Assembly (NCBI GenBank): GCA_021018815.1
Contig: JAITYX010000021.1
Span: forward strand, 3,191,001-3,255,000
From: Talinum fruticosum
Taxonomy: Eukaryota > Streptophyta > Magnoliopsida > Caryophyllales > Talinaceae
Length of the DNA stretch: 64,000 nt
Direction: 5' to 3'
Under the pieces are notes generated by a model. It searched no databases. It was given only the letters and a program-made list of their open reading frames with translations, and was not told the origin of the DNA. Made by a program: the position numbers and the translations under genes. Below are positions 1 to 14,186 of the stretch, in pieces (position 1 is the stretch's first letter; each line of letters opens with the position of its first letter).

Positions 1-1793
1 ATATTAATTGACAAACTTTTCTCATAAATTCTCCTCTCCCTATCTTTTAGTAACGAAGATGACTGCTTTATATACCTTTATTAATCTACTACACCAGATA
101 ATTTAGGAAAAGGAATTTAATAATATCTGAACTTGAAAATTAGATACATATTTTTCTATACACAAAAAAAGGAAGAAAATTATTTTAAAAAATTGTTATT
201 AATATTGTATGTGTAAATGAAGTGTATGTTGAAAGACAAGAGGGCAAAATCACATGGAGCATATAATATATGAATTGGTCCAGTTTGGAGGATGGATTTA
301 TGTCTATATGTGCATTAGCTTTAGGTAGAAGGCCCTTTTCTTTTACACCACATTCCTTTCATGAATGTACATAACTTTAATCATACACTCCCCAAATTTA
401 TGAACATCAAATCCACCTTTCCCATTAATTAATCAAGTTCTTGGCCTAAGTGTCCAACTAATCCCATATTCTATTACTTTTCTCTTTTAGGACATAAAAA
501 ATTGATTTTTTATTGAGATAATTGTCATATTTAAATTATCACTTAAAAAATTGGCATTTTTAAAATGTTTTCCTTATATTTGTCACTTATGTTTAAATGT
601 TTTTATTTTTGACATTCGTCGCGAAACTCTTTATTATATATTTTATAATTATTTTGAATTCTTTATACATTGAGTTGAAAATTCAAAGTTGTTAAAATCT
701 GTTTGCTAAAATTGTTCTTTAATGCAATAAATGCTATTAGCAATAATTCACTTAATAACATATAGTAATAAATTAATTTGAATCTATTTAAATTTTACCT
801 GTTACTTATTTGATTCAACCAAAATGAAATATTATTGTGTACAAATATTTTCTTAACTTTGTTTTTTAGCTTAAATTAGTTGTTAAAAAAATAGTACAAT
901 TCAATTGTATATTTCATATAAAAAGGAAGAAAAGAATCAAATCTATTATCTATGTGTTTTGCTTTCTTAGATTGTTAAGATCAATATATACGTATATGAC
1001 TTAAAAACTAAAAAATAGTAGTCTAATGACAGTATATAGCATTCACCTTGTTTAGCATGTCGTATTAGAGAAATTTTCTAAAATTTTTCTAAAAAAGCAT
1101 GGAGATATCATATTTATAAGTTACCGCAGGTGGAAAAAAAAAACCATAACACTTTTTAAAATATGAACTAATCATGATCGTCACCGTATAAGTTTAATTA
1201 TAAAAATTTTAGATTTTTATAAAATAAATTAATTAAAAACTTGAATTTAAATACATTGTATTACTATTTTTTATAACTTAAATAAATCAAAAGAGTATTT
1301 GGCATTGGTGGATGCTCTGCAGTCTAAATTTTATTTTTAAAAAAATTTCAATATTTTTAAAATTTCAAAGCCCCATATGTCCACCTACCCTTGAACAACA
1401 AGGTTTCCCACATAATAATCAACAGTCAGATCCTATCTGCCCCCTTAAACCTCAGATTTACTTCCTTTTCTAATACTTTTTCTTAACTGAAAAATTAATT
1501 ACTTTAATTAATTAATTAATTAATTAACACAAATTAATTTAATTTAATTCAACCCAATTCCCCCTCTTAAAAACTGCCGTCGTCCCTACTCCCTAGTCTC
1601 TGTTTTTTCTCTCTGTTCTCCTCTTCCCGTTTTTCCCTCTTCAATTCTTCTAGATTTTGCTCTCTCTCTCTCTCTCTCTCTCCCCCATATCTTTCAGTTC
1701 AAAACGTTTAACTTTCTCTCTCTTTCCTCCCTCCTCCAATGAAGGGAACGGAAAAGTCCCAAGCACCACCCTCCATCCCCTGCATTACGTTAG
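1..1793. other. AT-rich upstream region of the CCR3-like gene
   Basis: No coding region is supported here. The segment is AT-rich, with a (TTAA/TAAT)n stretch at about 1505-1527 and a pyrimidine-rich leader that includes a (CT)n microsatellite at about 1660-1682, shortly before the receptor-kinase start codon. CT-rich leaders are common in plant 5' UTRs, so the promoter and 5' UTR probably lie at about 1400-1793. No clear TATA box was chosen. Confidence 0.5.
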
Positions 1794-4185
1794 ATGACGA
1801 TTAGCCTTTCGCCCTTTGTCGCCGCCGCCGCTCTTGTCTCTCTCCTCTTCCTTTGTCTTCCACACCCCCTTTATGGCCTCGGCTCCGGCGCCACCCTTGC
1901 CGTCTCGTACTCCCCGGAACCGTCTGCGGTGTCATCGCCGCCGAGTCCAACCGCCGTATTGAATGCGTCAAAGACCAGAACAGGGTATTCGTCCAACCCA
2001 ATGTCTCTTACGATTCGATCGCCGGCGGCCGGAGCTTCTTCTGCGGCCTCCGTTCCGGCGGCCGCTATCTTCTGTGCTGGGACACTAACACATTCGCCCC
2101 CAAGAGGGTTTACTTCAGTGATTCTGCCCCTCTGAGAGAAATCTCGGTTGGGGATGATCAGGTTTGTGGGGTTGTTAATGGCACCAATGGTGTTTTGTGT
2201 TGGAGGGAGTGATGGGTTTTGTTCGAAATCCTATTGGGGATTATGGGTTTCGATCAATCTCTTCTGGGATTGGTTTTTCTTGTGGGATTTTGGTGAGTAA
2301 TAGCACAGTTAGATGTTGGGGTAGCAATTTAACCTTAGCTAATCGAATTGAGTCTGAATTTGGGGACATTTCAATGAGGAGTATTGTAGCTGGTGGTGGG
2401 CATGTCTGTGGGTTTAATTCAACTGGGGTTTTGGTGTGCAAAGGGAACAATTCTTCTGGGCAATTGGATTTTCCTGTGAATGAGGCATTTGGGTTTTCAA
2501 CATTGGCCCTTGGATTGGATTATAGTTGTGGAATAAGACAACAAAATGGTTCAGTAGTTTGTTGGGGTGGTGGAGGAGGATATTCTAGCAATGTGACCCA
2601 AGGGGTACAGTTTGAAACCCTAGTTGGGGGATTGAATTTCACTTGTGGGATCATAACTCGAAATTTTTCGGTCATTTGTTGGGGTCCCGGATGGTCGGAT
2701 CGTGGTCCTTTGGGTGTTGGTCTTCCCTTGCCTAGGATCCTTCCCGGCCCTTGTGTACAATCAGAGTGCACCCAATGTGGTTTTTACCCTGATTCTCAAT
2801 TCCTTTGTTCTGGTTCTGGTAATATTTGCAACTCTGTAAGTGGTTCATGTGTAATACCACCTTCTCCATCACCGCCACCACTGGCACCATCACCTCCACC
2901 ACCGGCACCATCACCATCATTGCGGCCATCGAAGGGGTTAAGAGTGGGGTTGTTGGTCTTTGCCATCGTTGGGTCAATTGGAGCATTTGCTGGAATATGC
3001 ACTATAATCTATTGCTTATACACCGGGGTTTGCTCGGGGAGGAAGAAGATCCATAATTCGGTACAACCAACAATAACTCGAGGGAGTTCAAGTACTAGCC
3101 GTGCTTCTAGCAATAACCCCCTTCGAGATCCTTAACTATTAGGCGCCAGGGCTCTCGAGCAATGTGGAGACAAAGGAGCGGTACCTCTTCAGCCAAACAT
3201 GCTGATAGGGCAGAGGAATTCTCTTTCAAAGAACTAGCTGCCGCCACCAATAATTTCTCGTTGGAGAACAGGATTGGTGCAGGTAGCTTTGGTGTGATAT
3301 ACAAGGGTAAATTATATGATGGCAGGGAGGTGGCAATCAAGAGGGGGAAACCGGCCCAAGAACAAAGAAGCTCCAAGAGAAAGAGAGTGCATTTGAGTCT
3401 GAACTTGCATTCTTATCAAGACTTCACCATAAGCATTTGGTTAGGCTTGTTGGGTACTGTGAAGAGAGGGATGAGAGGCTGTTGGTATATGAATACATGA
3501 AAAATGGAGCACTTTATGATCATTTACATAGCAGGAACAACATTGATAAGCATAGTAGTTTTATCAATTCTTGGAAGATAAGGATTGGGATTGCATTAGA
3601 TGCTGCCCGGGGTATTGAATACCTCCATAACTATGCCGTCCCCCTATAATCCACCGAGACATCAAGTCTTCAAACATCTTGCTCGATGCAAATTGGACTG
3701 CCAGAGTATCTGATTTTGGGCTATCGATGATGGGTCATGAATCAAATAAGGACTTAAGACCAGTTAATGCTGCTGGGACTCTCGGCTACATTGATCCTGA
3801 GTATTATAGCTTGAATGTATTAACAGCCAAGAGCGATGTTTATGGTTTTGGGGTGGTTCTCCTCGAGCTTCTAACAGGGAAGAAAGCTATAATCAAGGCT
3901 GAGAACGAAGGAGAAGATCCAACAAGCTTGGTGGATTATGCTATACAAGCAATCCAGGCAGGAGAATTGGAGAGGATTCTAGACCCAAGGGTGGGGCAAC
4001 CCGGATTGAATGAATTAGAGGCAGTGGAGTTGGTTGCTTATACTGCTCTGCATTGTGTAAATTTAGAGGGGAAAGACCGGCCTAGTATGACCGACATTGT
4101 TTCCAATTTGGAGCGTGCATTAAACCTTTGTGAAGACAGCCATGGAAGTATTTCTAGTGTTGGGATATCCATTGCATCAGATTGA
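1794..4185 (+). CDS. CCR3: CRINKLY4-related receptor-like kinase (CCR3-like), with five apparent -1 frameshifts
   Basis: Plasma-membrane receptor-like Ser/Thr kinase of the CRINKLY4 family, encoded without introns. In order: signal peptide ([15 protein letters not shown]); an extracellular seven-repeat beta-propeller with recurring CG/CW motifs (CWGSN, CWGGG, CWGPGW); a Cys-rich stretch ([15 protein letters not shown]); a Pro/Ser-rich linker; one membrane helix ([20 protein letters not shown]); and a cytosolic kinase with the Gly loop GAGSFG, VAIK lysine, [11 protein letters not shown] and a complete activation segment ([11 protein letters not shown]). The intact activation segment argues against the catalytically dead CRR1/CRR2 branch. 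The reading frame steps back one base five times: near 1912-1917, 2203-2212, 3130-3135, in the G run 3343-3347 and in the C run 3640-3644. There are no other stops, and total length (about 800 aa) fits the family. Missing bases in the assembly explain this better than gene death. The ligand is unknown. CCR3 rather than CCR4 is inferred from domain pattern and neighbours. Confidence 0.88.
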
Positions 4186-6181
4186 AAAGGGTAAAGAAAA
4201 TTTTGATTTTTTTTTGTTTTTGTCATTCTTTTAGCCTTCTTTTTCCGGGCATTTGATCATATTACACCTTACATGGAATGTATAGAGTTTCTTTTCTGAC
4301 TTGAGCTTATAGTGTAGGATCTTGTTAGCATTGGCACCCACAAGCCAAGCGGAAAACATGAGCTGTCCCATAAATTTGACTTTTCTTCCCCTAACAAATT
4401 AAGGTGTATATTTGAAGTGCCTTTTTCTCTTCATATTTGTAGATGTATGATAAGGTGATAGCTAATTAGTACTTGGTGCCTTCATTACCTTTCCTTTTTT
4501 TTTTTCAGATTTTCAAAAGATCGTGATAATTAAAAATATCTCCATCAACAAAACATTTCGATATTTTATACAAAGATGTTCACTTTACAGAATTTTACAA
4601 TCTTGGGTAGAAATTTTAAAAATTTTCCATAATATCTTTCCAAATAAGGCAATGGTTAAGTGTTATCCTTGGTGCATTGATGCATGATTTTGGAGTTTGG
4701 ACGATGCAATGAACCCTAAATTAAGTTTAGAAGGCCTCACGGAACTCATGAAAATGATACAAGTCAAGTAGACTTGGCCCTTGGGAATCGGTTTATTACT
4801 GATGACTCGGTCCAAACAGGCGATCCGAGTCGTAGACTCTGATTTTGAAAACTACAAGTCAACATAAAACTAGCGATGGCTTGAGATGAGAGTATTTTTT
4901 CAGTTGGGAAATTTGGGAAGATTTTGTCATTTGGGGACTCATAAAAAGATCAAATTATGCTGATTATTTTTCTGAAAATGATGTTTTTCCCCTAAAAGAA
5001 GCTGTATTGTGGTAGTCACCTCATCAAACCCTTTGATAGTTGCATAATTGCCAGGTTATCTCCATATTGATTGGTTTAAAATTTTAAGAGTAAAACTCGT
5101 ATAATCTCTCTGTTTTACAATATATGTCACTTTAATTAAAACTTTACAATTTGAATGATATATCAATAACTAATTCACCAATTTTGGCCACTATTAATTG
5201 CTTTTTCTCCTTTTTTTCATTGATTTTTCTTCATTTCCAATGAAATCTTGAAACAATTTGATTTTTTAATATAGATTTTGTCATAATTTTTGTGTTTCAT
5301 TGATATTCTCAAATAACATTCAAATGACAAGTATTTTGAAATAGAGGGAATATGATTCTCTTTGGAGTGTAACAATATCCCTGAATTTGTTGGTCAATTA
5401 TATGATGCTAATCTTTAAATAATATGATATCACAAAATTATTTATCCTTTTTAAATGAGATAGTTTTATAAACTCATAATATAAATATGAAAGCAATTAA
5501 AATCGAAGAAATTACCTAAGTTAGTAGTTGTTGACGTTGTATTGAATGTGTTTTTATATATGCATTGCTGAAAAAACAAAGCAAAACAAAAAAAAACCCT
5601 TCATTTAAACAACACTTAGTACAATATACACCCAAAAAGAGATGTGAAACCTAAGTACTTTTTCAGTTGGTCAATTGGTGGATTAGTTTGGTGAGTGCTT
5701 GTTCCATCCCCAACAAATTGAGAAACCAAAATTAAGACAAAAAAATTACAAAAAAGGAAGGTTTTTGCAAAGTGGTTTCCATGTGTATTTAGGACTTGGA
5801 ACAATCAAGAGTGTGAAATGATCTTTCAATTTACACCTTGTTTTGTGGTTTATTGAGCCTTTTAAACTTAACCTATAACAACACAAGGGTAACCCCCCTT
5901 TTTCAATAAATTTATATGGGCTTTTAGCTTATAAGTTTGGGCACTATTAATAAATGGAATAAGACATTGGTAGGCTTCTCTTTCATACATACTTTCAAAG
6001 GCATATAGTATTATTAACTTGCATACCCCCCTCCCATCCAAAACTAGAAAAAGTGCAAAACATTAGGTGAGTTATTAAATGCAATTTTGGAGATAATATT
6101 CTTTCCCAACCATCTCATGTTCCCACTTTTTGGTTTCATCATATTGCCCAACCACCTACAATTCATTCCTTTGTAAAATTC

Positions 6182-6393
6182 AGAAGTAATCAACATGTTT
6201 CGTTTATAGCAACTTTCGATGATCTAATTCGAACTATTCTCATCAATTTTATTTAAAATTTCGGTTCTAACAACCTTGACTATAATAAGAAGTAATCAAC
6301 ATGTTTCGTTTATAGCAACTTTCGATGATCTAGTTCGAACTATTCTCATCAATTCGATTTAAAATTTCGGTTCTAACAACCCCGACAATAATA
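6182..6393. repeat. Tandem duplication, two 106-bp copies
   Basis: Copy 1 (6182-6287) and copy 2 (6288-6393) match almost base for base and share the motif CAACATGTTTCGTTTATAGC and the phrase AAATTTCGGTTCTAACAACC. The few substitutions show a fairly recent local duplication in non-coding DNA. Confidence 0.9.
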
Positions 6394-6992
6394 AGATGAG
6401 ATTGAGACTGGTACATTAGCTGATGTTCGAGCTTCGTTTATTACCTTTTAAGGGTAATTTAAAACTTATTCAATAACGGATTACTCAGGATGATGTTTTC
6501 AGGAGTAACTAGGGTTATATTTAAGAGTTGCTATGTATTAGTTTGTTTCATAGGCATGTACAATCTTGCAAATTTTACTAAATTTTAAAGATTACTTCAA
6601 CTTAATAAGGCTAGTTAAAAGTTATCCAAAGTAAAAAAGATTGTGTAACTTCTGGAACCACATTTTTCTTGAAAGTCATATTCATATTTTTATAAGAAAA
6701 GAAGAGATTCATGAATAAATGAAAATGTCCATGTCAAAATTCAAGGACATGTGGTTTTCACTTTTCAGGTTTGAGGAGGCGTGAGGGCGTTTCAGGTCTT
6801 CAAACAAGAACAACCAGACCAAACCAAACATTTTTTGACTGCCAATGCCAATTCTATTTGGGCTGCTCTCGTTTCCTGATTCCTCTTTTCTCTTTCCTCT
6901 TCATTGCGTCCATTTTCCAATTTTGACCGCTGTCCTCCCACTTTTCCAATGTTTAGGTCATTATACCAAGAAAACAAAGGAAATATTCTGTG

Positions 6993-6993
<1 letters not shown>

Positions 6994-7022
<29 letters not shown>
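6994..7022. repeat. (GA)n microsatellite
   Basis: An uninterrupted run of about 14 GA dinucleotides, downstream of the NFXL2 stop codon. Confidence 0.9.
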
Positions 7023-7026
<4 letters not shown>

Positions 7027-7282
7027 AAAAGAAATCAGGATTCAATAACTCAGGAAAAACAGACAAAACTTAAATTATGTTCCAAGTAGAAGTTGACAAC
7101 ATTTCATGAGTACACATAAGTTACAGAGGTTAATGGAGGATGATTCTATTTCTACAAAATCTACAAAAACTCTATAAGCAAAACTTTTTCCACAGTTAAT
7201 TCTTATTACTCACCAAAAAAATTCAAAGAATGGTTTGCATAAAAAGATATATGTGAAAATTAGCACAGAAATTGTCAGGCTT

Positions 7283-10200
7283 TCAGATATGTCGGTATCT
7301 TCTTCTTTCTCTGTGCTCTTCAACTTCGTTCATCCAGTCATTGAGTGCCAAGAGACCTCTGTACCCATAATATGCCACAGCAACCAGAGCCACCAGAATG
7401 ATCACGAGCATAATGAATCTCCAAAGCCCCGTCATAAGTTTCTGCCCAGAAGCATAAATCCAATATGCCATTAGCAAAAAGGCCAGGGAGTTGTGAAATA
7501 AAAGGAGATATCAAGCAGTGGCTCTTCATGACATGCACCACAATGAGCAAATAGCATAGCATGTACCTGCAGTACGGAGACCTGTCTTGTTTCTTGCACT
7601 CTTTCACGCCTTCTTCTCCGTTTGGGTACATGTGGTTCATTCTCGATCTCCTTTTTCTGTTTTGGAGGGCACCAAATGAATAAGTACTAAGACAGGGCTT
7701 GAGAGAACACCCAACTGAATTAATACCACCAACCAAGCCTTCCCCCTTAAAAAAAAAAAAGGATTACCTCGGATGCCTTGGGCTTTCGCTGCTGCAACTC
7801 TGACTCGACAGCCTGAATTTTACTCTTGCAAGTAGAATCACAAGGAAGAAGTCCAAGGCCAAACTGAGCCTTAGGAATATCTTTAGGGTCACGGCCAGAT
7901 TTGTGGTATGCTGCCTGAAGATCTTGGCACAACCACTCCTTTTTCAGAGTATGGCATCCACAACGAACAGTAACCTTGGAAAGGAAAAAGCATTTTAAAA
8001 AGGGTTCAGTTAAGAACTTAGCACAACCGCTCCTTTGAGTCAAAAGGCAAGTTTCATTTGTTGGGTATGGCTTATCACAATAATGATGTACAAGAGAACC
8101 GCATTTCCATAGAATAGTGCATAAATCTAACGTTTCCTGGTATCATATAAGAGCAAGCCTAATAAATTATCATGTCCGGGTCTATCAGCTGCATGACTTT
8201 GCAACTCAAAAGAGCTACGAGTTATACACAAGCAATTTACGATTTCACAACCGGTATCAGGAAGCTTCTTCCTTTCTTTAAGGAACATACATGCACAAGA
8301 AAACCACCAGGGAACCAGCATCCCCTGCCCCTATTCTTTTTGGAAAAAGGGGATGGAGAAAAGGAGCCCTGGAGGGAAATGATTCACATCTTTGTGGCAA
8401 GGTAGAAAGACCTTTCAGAAACAATTTAGCTATGGGAAAGTTAGGAAGTTACTAGACAGAAGTTAATCAAGTATTCACCTTTTTGCTGCATTTCTCTGGT
8501 GAAGGACAAGGCCCTGGATGACACGTCTCTGGACAAAGATGCGTACAATTAGGTAATTTTCTGCACATCCACCAGAAATACATAATTAATTGCTATCAAA
8601 ACATTAGTCCCAACTTAACTAATTAAGCAAGGAGCATAGAATATCTCATCCCAAGACTATATTAGTTCAGTTGAGAATTTTCCTATAGCAGTGGTATACA
8701 CGCTACAGACTTTAAACGGGATAGTTATTACTAGAATTTGAACAGCTATGATAACGATCAATAATTTTTTTATTTTACTTTCTTGGAAGCAACCAACACC
8801 CAGAACGGGAAGTTTTGTTTTAAAATGGAACTCCCAACATCTAGCAAGTAGCAATATTGCTTTCTTACTACCATTTCACACAATCCAAGCATTTCAAATG
8901 TTGGCACCATTCAGTCTGAGCAACATATCAAACACCCACCCCCACCACCCTAAATTCTGTGATTAACAGAACACTCCAGTGTATAACTACCTACCGAAAG
9001 TTCTCCAACCCCACCACACCCCCACCCCCACCCCCACCTCTAGAAATGGCAAGAGAAGAAAATAAACAAAGGGAAGGAAAATAACATATAGGGCACCAGT
9101 CACACACTTCAAAGATGGAACTCTTCAAATGAAGCAGTACATAAAACAAGGTATTACCTGTGACAGGGCCCACCACATGAGCGGACACTCAGTTGTTCCT
9201 TTTCGGATAAGGTATTGTAGTATATGCACTCAAAGACATGGACCATTGCTCCACAATGACATGCACGTTTTAAGAGTACTTTGCAAGGGGGCACTCTCCA
9301 GGATGACATGGCAGTGGGCAAGGATGTGCACATGAAGGGGTTCGCTCCTGAGGAAAAACAAACAAAACTTTATTTACCTCTAGTAGTAGGATGACATGAC
9401 TGGAAACAGAACAAATAACTCCTATCGAAAGTAGGTCAGCAAGCAAAGCTACAAGCAGGGACTGATAAAGAGTGTGCAACAAATAAAAAATAGGTGCTTC
9501 TGTGGAGGAAATATGATACAACCTTCTGACAGGGAAGAGTACACTTTTCACAAGGTTCGCTCCTATGAGCTGATGAGGATGTCTCAACAGCATGACAAAT
9601 CTTAGTGCAGTAATGATTGCCACAAGCAAGAGCATTACCACATAAGTTGTCACAAGAAAATTCCACTCTAGCTGAACAAACCATCTGAGAAGAATAACAG
9701 AGAAGAATCACCATGAGGAGAAGTTAAATTAAATGTATTTGCTGCAGATCAATTGAAAGCGATTGCCCAAGTTGGGCATCACATTGCTATAAGGCCATAT
9801 TTTAAGTTTCTTTACCAAAGGATGTGTTTCACTGCACGTAGATGATAAAGTACAGGATGGCCAGAAACTCATAGTGTGCTTAGGATGAACTTAACAAAAG
9901 ACATACCATTCTCTCAGCTCCCAAGTGTTGTCCAAGACAAGACCTCCAAACAAGCTCCGGACATGGTGGGCAAGGCGATCCAGCTGTTGGTTCACTTTGA
10001 TGATTTTGCTTCTTTTTCTTCGGTTTCAATGTGAACTCAGGCCTAGGAGGAGGTCGAGTACCATGACACCTGAAATGAGGCAGAGGTGAGAATAGGTCAG
10101 GTCAACTAAAAAGAAGGAACTAAAATGCAGCTACTCAACTTTTAGAATTTAGTTTTTAGACAACAGATGAAGATTCAACCTTAGCTTGCAGACATGGCCA

Positions 10201-13200
10201 CAAGGATACTCTTCTCCGCAAGGAAGCCTACAAGTTGGGCAAGCTCCATAATGGCACTTGTGCGGCTGAAGAGACAAATTAATAAGTGCAAGAAATATAT
10301 GGTATAGTAGTTCTAGAATGGCTATAGGCAAAGCAGGAATCAGGACAATTGGATCTGAACATCTGATAAACGATATGCATTTCAGTTTGTAGGTAGTGTT
10401 TCAAAGTCAACCAAAAACACCAAGGAAGAAGAGAACATATTCAAACTCAACCCTAGATCTTCAGGCAGAATGATAAACCAATCCTTTGCCCAGGAGAAAT
10501 GAAGTCTACATACCTTGGAATTAGGTCCGTGCCGACATAATGGTTGTATGGGACATGGTTTCCTGCAACGAGGAGGCTTCTGTTCTGCTTCAGTACCACA
10601 AGGAACCTGATCAAAAAGTCATCAAATTAAGAATAGAGACATGAAATAGGACAACCCAGAAGTCAACTACAAAGTATGTAACATGCAGTGTGAACCATGG
10701 ACTGCAAAAAGAAAAATACTTCAGGATTAAGTATATAGTTGGCACTGAGAAGTATTTTCCTCAGCCCTAGTTTCCATAACCCATTTTCCAATTGACCTTT
10801 CAATCATTTGTTATCGAAACCCCAAAGAAGCTTTCTTTGAGACGACTAATTTATGTCACCACCTCCATCAGCAGCTCTTGCCTATGCAAGGAATGACAAC
10901 TCTAGGACATGGATAGAAATTTGGACACTTTAAATTAGGCAAGAAGCTCAAAATTTTCTCAGAAACAGTCATCCAATTTTATATTTATATCGGACACCAA
11001 TACCTGAATCTAGATTACACAGCTTATCAAGTCTCATGCTCCTAAAAAATGTTGAGAAGACAGGGGAATGTTTCAGGTAGGGGAAATGGGAGTTTTAGAT
11101 GTATGCGACAATGGTCCTACAACTGAACTGTTAAGAAGCTACTTCCATCCAACCCTACATGTGAAAGACATTGGGCCCCTACTCCACTGCAACAAAGTAG
11201 ATGATGAGATCTTTGAGTTTAGTCCAATAATCAAAGCTGTAAACATTGCCCAACAAAGACTCCCAGTGCTCAGAAAGTACACTTATCCCTAAATCTCCCT
11301 CTCAATGCAAGATGGAAGAATGACATTAATAGTTGAACATGCTTTGGTGCCAGTTTTCATAACAGAAGCACCTAACATGTATATTAACCCAAATCTGCCT
11401 TAGTTATAGGAGGGAAAAAGATCAAATCCTCCTTTGTAGTAAGATTGAATATCGAAGTTGTCAGGGAAGGGAAAAGGTGAATAGTTGGGCTCTAGAATCT
11501 TCTCAATCACTAATTCCACCACTATCCAGGTCTATTCTCTTTCCATTACAATTCTTAAATTACCAACAACACAGACAGGAAGACAGAATTGGATAAAAAT
11601 AATACTCTGATCCAAAGTAAATGCCTCGTCATGACAGGCACCATGCAAACAACGTAATTTTGAGTGTAAATCCTTTAAAGAAGTGAGATATGATGGTGAA
11701 GCTACTAAGACTAAGATGCTAAAAAGTTAAGACAGGCCGTAGCATTTTGGGACTGCCCAAAGGAAGAGCAACTTACTTTAGTTTGGATGTAATAGATTTT
11801 TATTAATATTAACATTTATATTAACATAGCTCATTTATCCAAATGCTATTAATTTTTTATCTGTAGGAACATGTCGTGCACTTTACACTAAAGAACATAC
11901 ATGAAAGCCAAAAATACAAGAAGCCTGAAAACCGTAAGTTTTTTTTTTTTAAAAAAAAAGGAAAAAGGAGAGAGAGACAATGTGAAGTCAAATGTAATAT
12001 CTGCAACTAACACCACGGAAAAAGAGAAGAGATTTTCTCTTGAGGTCTTAACTAGTAATAGTTCACTACGAAGATCTAATTCTCACCTCAAAACGCGTCG
12101 CACCACAGGCACATGAAATAGCAACCATGAGTGGGCAGGGAGCACAGGGACCCCTAAAACACAAAAACAACACTTGATCATTTATAAGGATATTGATGGT
12201 TTACATAAAAGCATTGAGTTATTTGCTTTTAATATGCAGGTTCACATGCTGACATGCATGATGTATTGGGGGAATGAAGTGACTCTAGAAAGGAGGCAAA
12301 ATATGAGCATACCCAGAATCAAACTAGGTAGCATCATCAACAACGAAAAGAACTATTTTTACAAGTTCACTATCCAAAAGGTGCAAAAGAAAATTAATTG
12401 TCATAATTACCACCACCCCCTTCCTCAGAAACAAGAAATGAATAATTGTGCCCTCTAAATGAATAAATCAAAAACATATTCTCCTTCAATTATGCTGAAC
12501 TATGCTACTCACATACTTAAGTATGGATGCACTAGAGTATAAGTACAGCATTGGTTCAGAACAGCAGTGATCCTTGGCCTCCTTTAAGCTATATGTTAGA
12601 AGACACAGTATATTCGATGTACAAATATGAAGAGTATGATACCAAGCTTTCATGAAGAGGAACTGAATGCAGTAGTAATAGTATACCATACCTGTGACAT
12701 GGTGAAGGGCATTTGTGGTTCCTACAGCGGAGTTTCCTTCCACATACCTAAAACATGGAAAATAGGCAATTAATCACATTAAGTACAGGAAAAGAAACAG
12801 CAAGCCAAAGGGCCCATTAGTAATCAGACGAACCTCTGTACAGGGTGGGCAGTCCCCATCACAGCAGCGACGTCTACAAGCATGCCGTCCACAATCCCTT
12901 TCTCTTAGGCACTTTCTTTCGCATACCAAATCTTGATAGCAGGGAATCTACACTAGTGTTAGTATACATTGATCTTTTGCACAGAATCTAAATCTACAAA
13001 ACAAACATGAAATCAGAAAATTTACCTGTTTCTTCAACCCTCCACACCGGCATGATTTTGTGACCACAATTCTACAGGTCTCGACACAAGGCCCACGATG
13101 GCACCTTTCTGGGCACCGATGTCTTCCACAAGTTAACTTCTTATCACAAGTTGAGCCACACAATGGCACCTCAACATCACAGGACATCCCCTCATGAACT

Positions 13201-14186
13201 CTCTTTCCACAGGGACAGGTCCTCTTTCCCTGAAGTGGGCATGGACCACACTCACCTCCATGGCACCCTCGTTCACAAACATGCTTCCCACAACCTAAAA
13301 TCCGCTTGCAAGCATTTTCGCATCGGAAGTTCCTGCTGCAACACTCTCTCTCCTCCTCCACTCTCCCACACTGGCATCTATACACACCCTGCTTCCTACA
13401 TGGTGGGCACTCCCCATCATGACAAATCTCACCACATCTATGAATTCCACAGTCCAAGACCTTATTACATTGCTTATTACATGAAAATTCCTTAAACCCA
13501 CAACGCCTAACATCCTGAATTCCCCCACAAAAACATCTAGATTTCACGAGCTTGGGACAAGAAGGGCAAGGGCCTGGATGACACAACAAAAGACAATAAT
13601 GTCCACAATTGTTCTGCAATGGCCTCCCACATATCTCCCCACATGAATGGGGTAAAACCCATGGATCATGAGGTGGGTTTTCCAATTTACCACAAAAGCA
13701 ATAATAATTCTTAGGAATTAAAGACTTTGGGTACTCAAATCTACATTTGGGGCAGTTCCATACCGATACCTCAGCCGCCTTCTCAGTCGAGATGGGGAGG
13801 CGTGTGAGGGCGCGTGACTGCGCATGAGAGGACGATTGTTGTGCCCAATTTTGGATGCATTGGAGATGGAACACAGCAAAACAAAATCCAGTGCAAGACC
13901 ATGTGGGATCAGTGGGTCTGATTCGTTCGAGGCAAATGAGGCAAGAGAGAGCTCCTGAGGAAGAGGAGTTGAGGAAAGATTGGATTTTGGTGAGGTCTAT
14001 AGATTGTACCCCGGAGGATGAATCTTGGCCGTTGATCTCGAGGTAGGCTTTGAAAATGGAGTTGGAAAGATCAACATGGCGTAGGGGCCGGGCTGAGGAG
14101 GCGGCGGTGGTGTCGTCGGAATCATAGTCGGAGGAGTCCGAGGAGAGAGGTTGTTGTGGCGGGTGCAACTGCAAGGTTGAGGACAT
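7283..14186 (-). CDS. NFXL2: NF-X1-type zinc finger protein NFXL2, 13 exons
   Basis: Zinc-finger regulator. In Arabidopsis NFXL2 modulates stress and ABA responses and the clock (also called EARLY BIRD). Exons, 5' to 3': 13026-14186, 12834-12947, 12692-12747, 12087-12153, 10514-10606, 10180-10265, 9907-10069, 9523-9684, 9158-9347, 8479-8560, 7768-7974, 7567-7656, 7283-7441. All junctions are GT-AG and the phases agree. The product is about 876 aa. The N-terminus is acidic ([10 protein letters not shown]), followed by a RING-like C4HC3 domain (CLICLERI to CPKCRFEYP), then a long series of NF-X1 fingers ([17 protein letters not shown] and similar), then a basic KRRRRRER segment and a C-terminal membrane helix ([19 protein letters not shown]). 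Exon 9 lacks one base in the G run 9287-9291 (plus strand): the frame before it reads GEC-P and the frame after it PCK. All other exons are open. The start at 14186 is the first in-frame ATG and is followed by a conserved [13 protein letters not shown] motif. Confidence 0.93.
9009..9039. repeat. C-rich simple repeat, (CCCCCA)n-like
   Basis: Short C-rich tract inside an NFXL2 intron (between exons 9 and 10). The complementary strand is G-rich and could form a G-quadruplex. Confidence 0.7.

Larger units (their letters stand above)
4186..7282. other. Intergenic region between CCR3-like (+) and NFXL2 (-) 3' ends
   Basis: Both flanking genes end here, so the region holds their 3' UTRs and terminators and no third gene was found. 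It contains a 106-bp tandem duplication (6182-6393) and a (GA)n microsatellite at about 6994-7022. The remainder is unremarkable AT-rich DNA. Confidence 0.5.

Noticed and set aside
3437..3649. Kinase fragments as separate small genes
   Set aside because: They are consecutive parts of one kinase domain in shifted frames, not independent genes.
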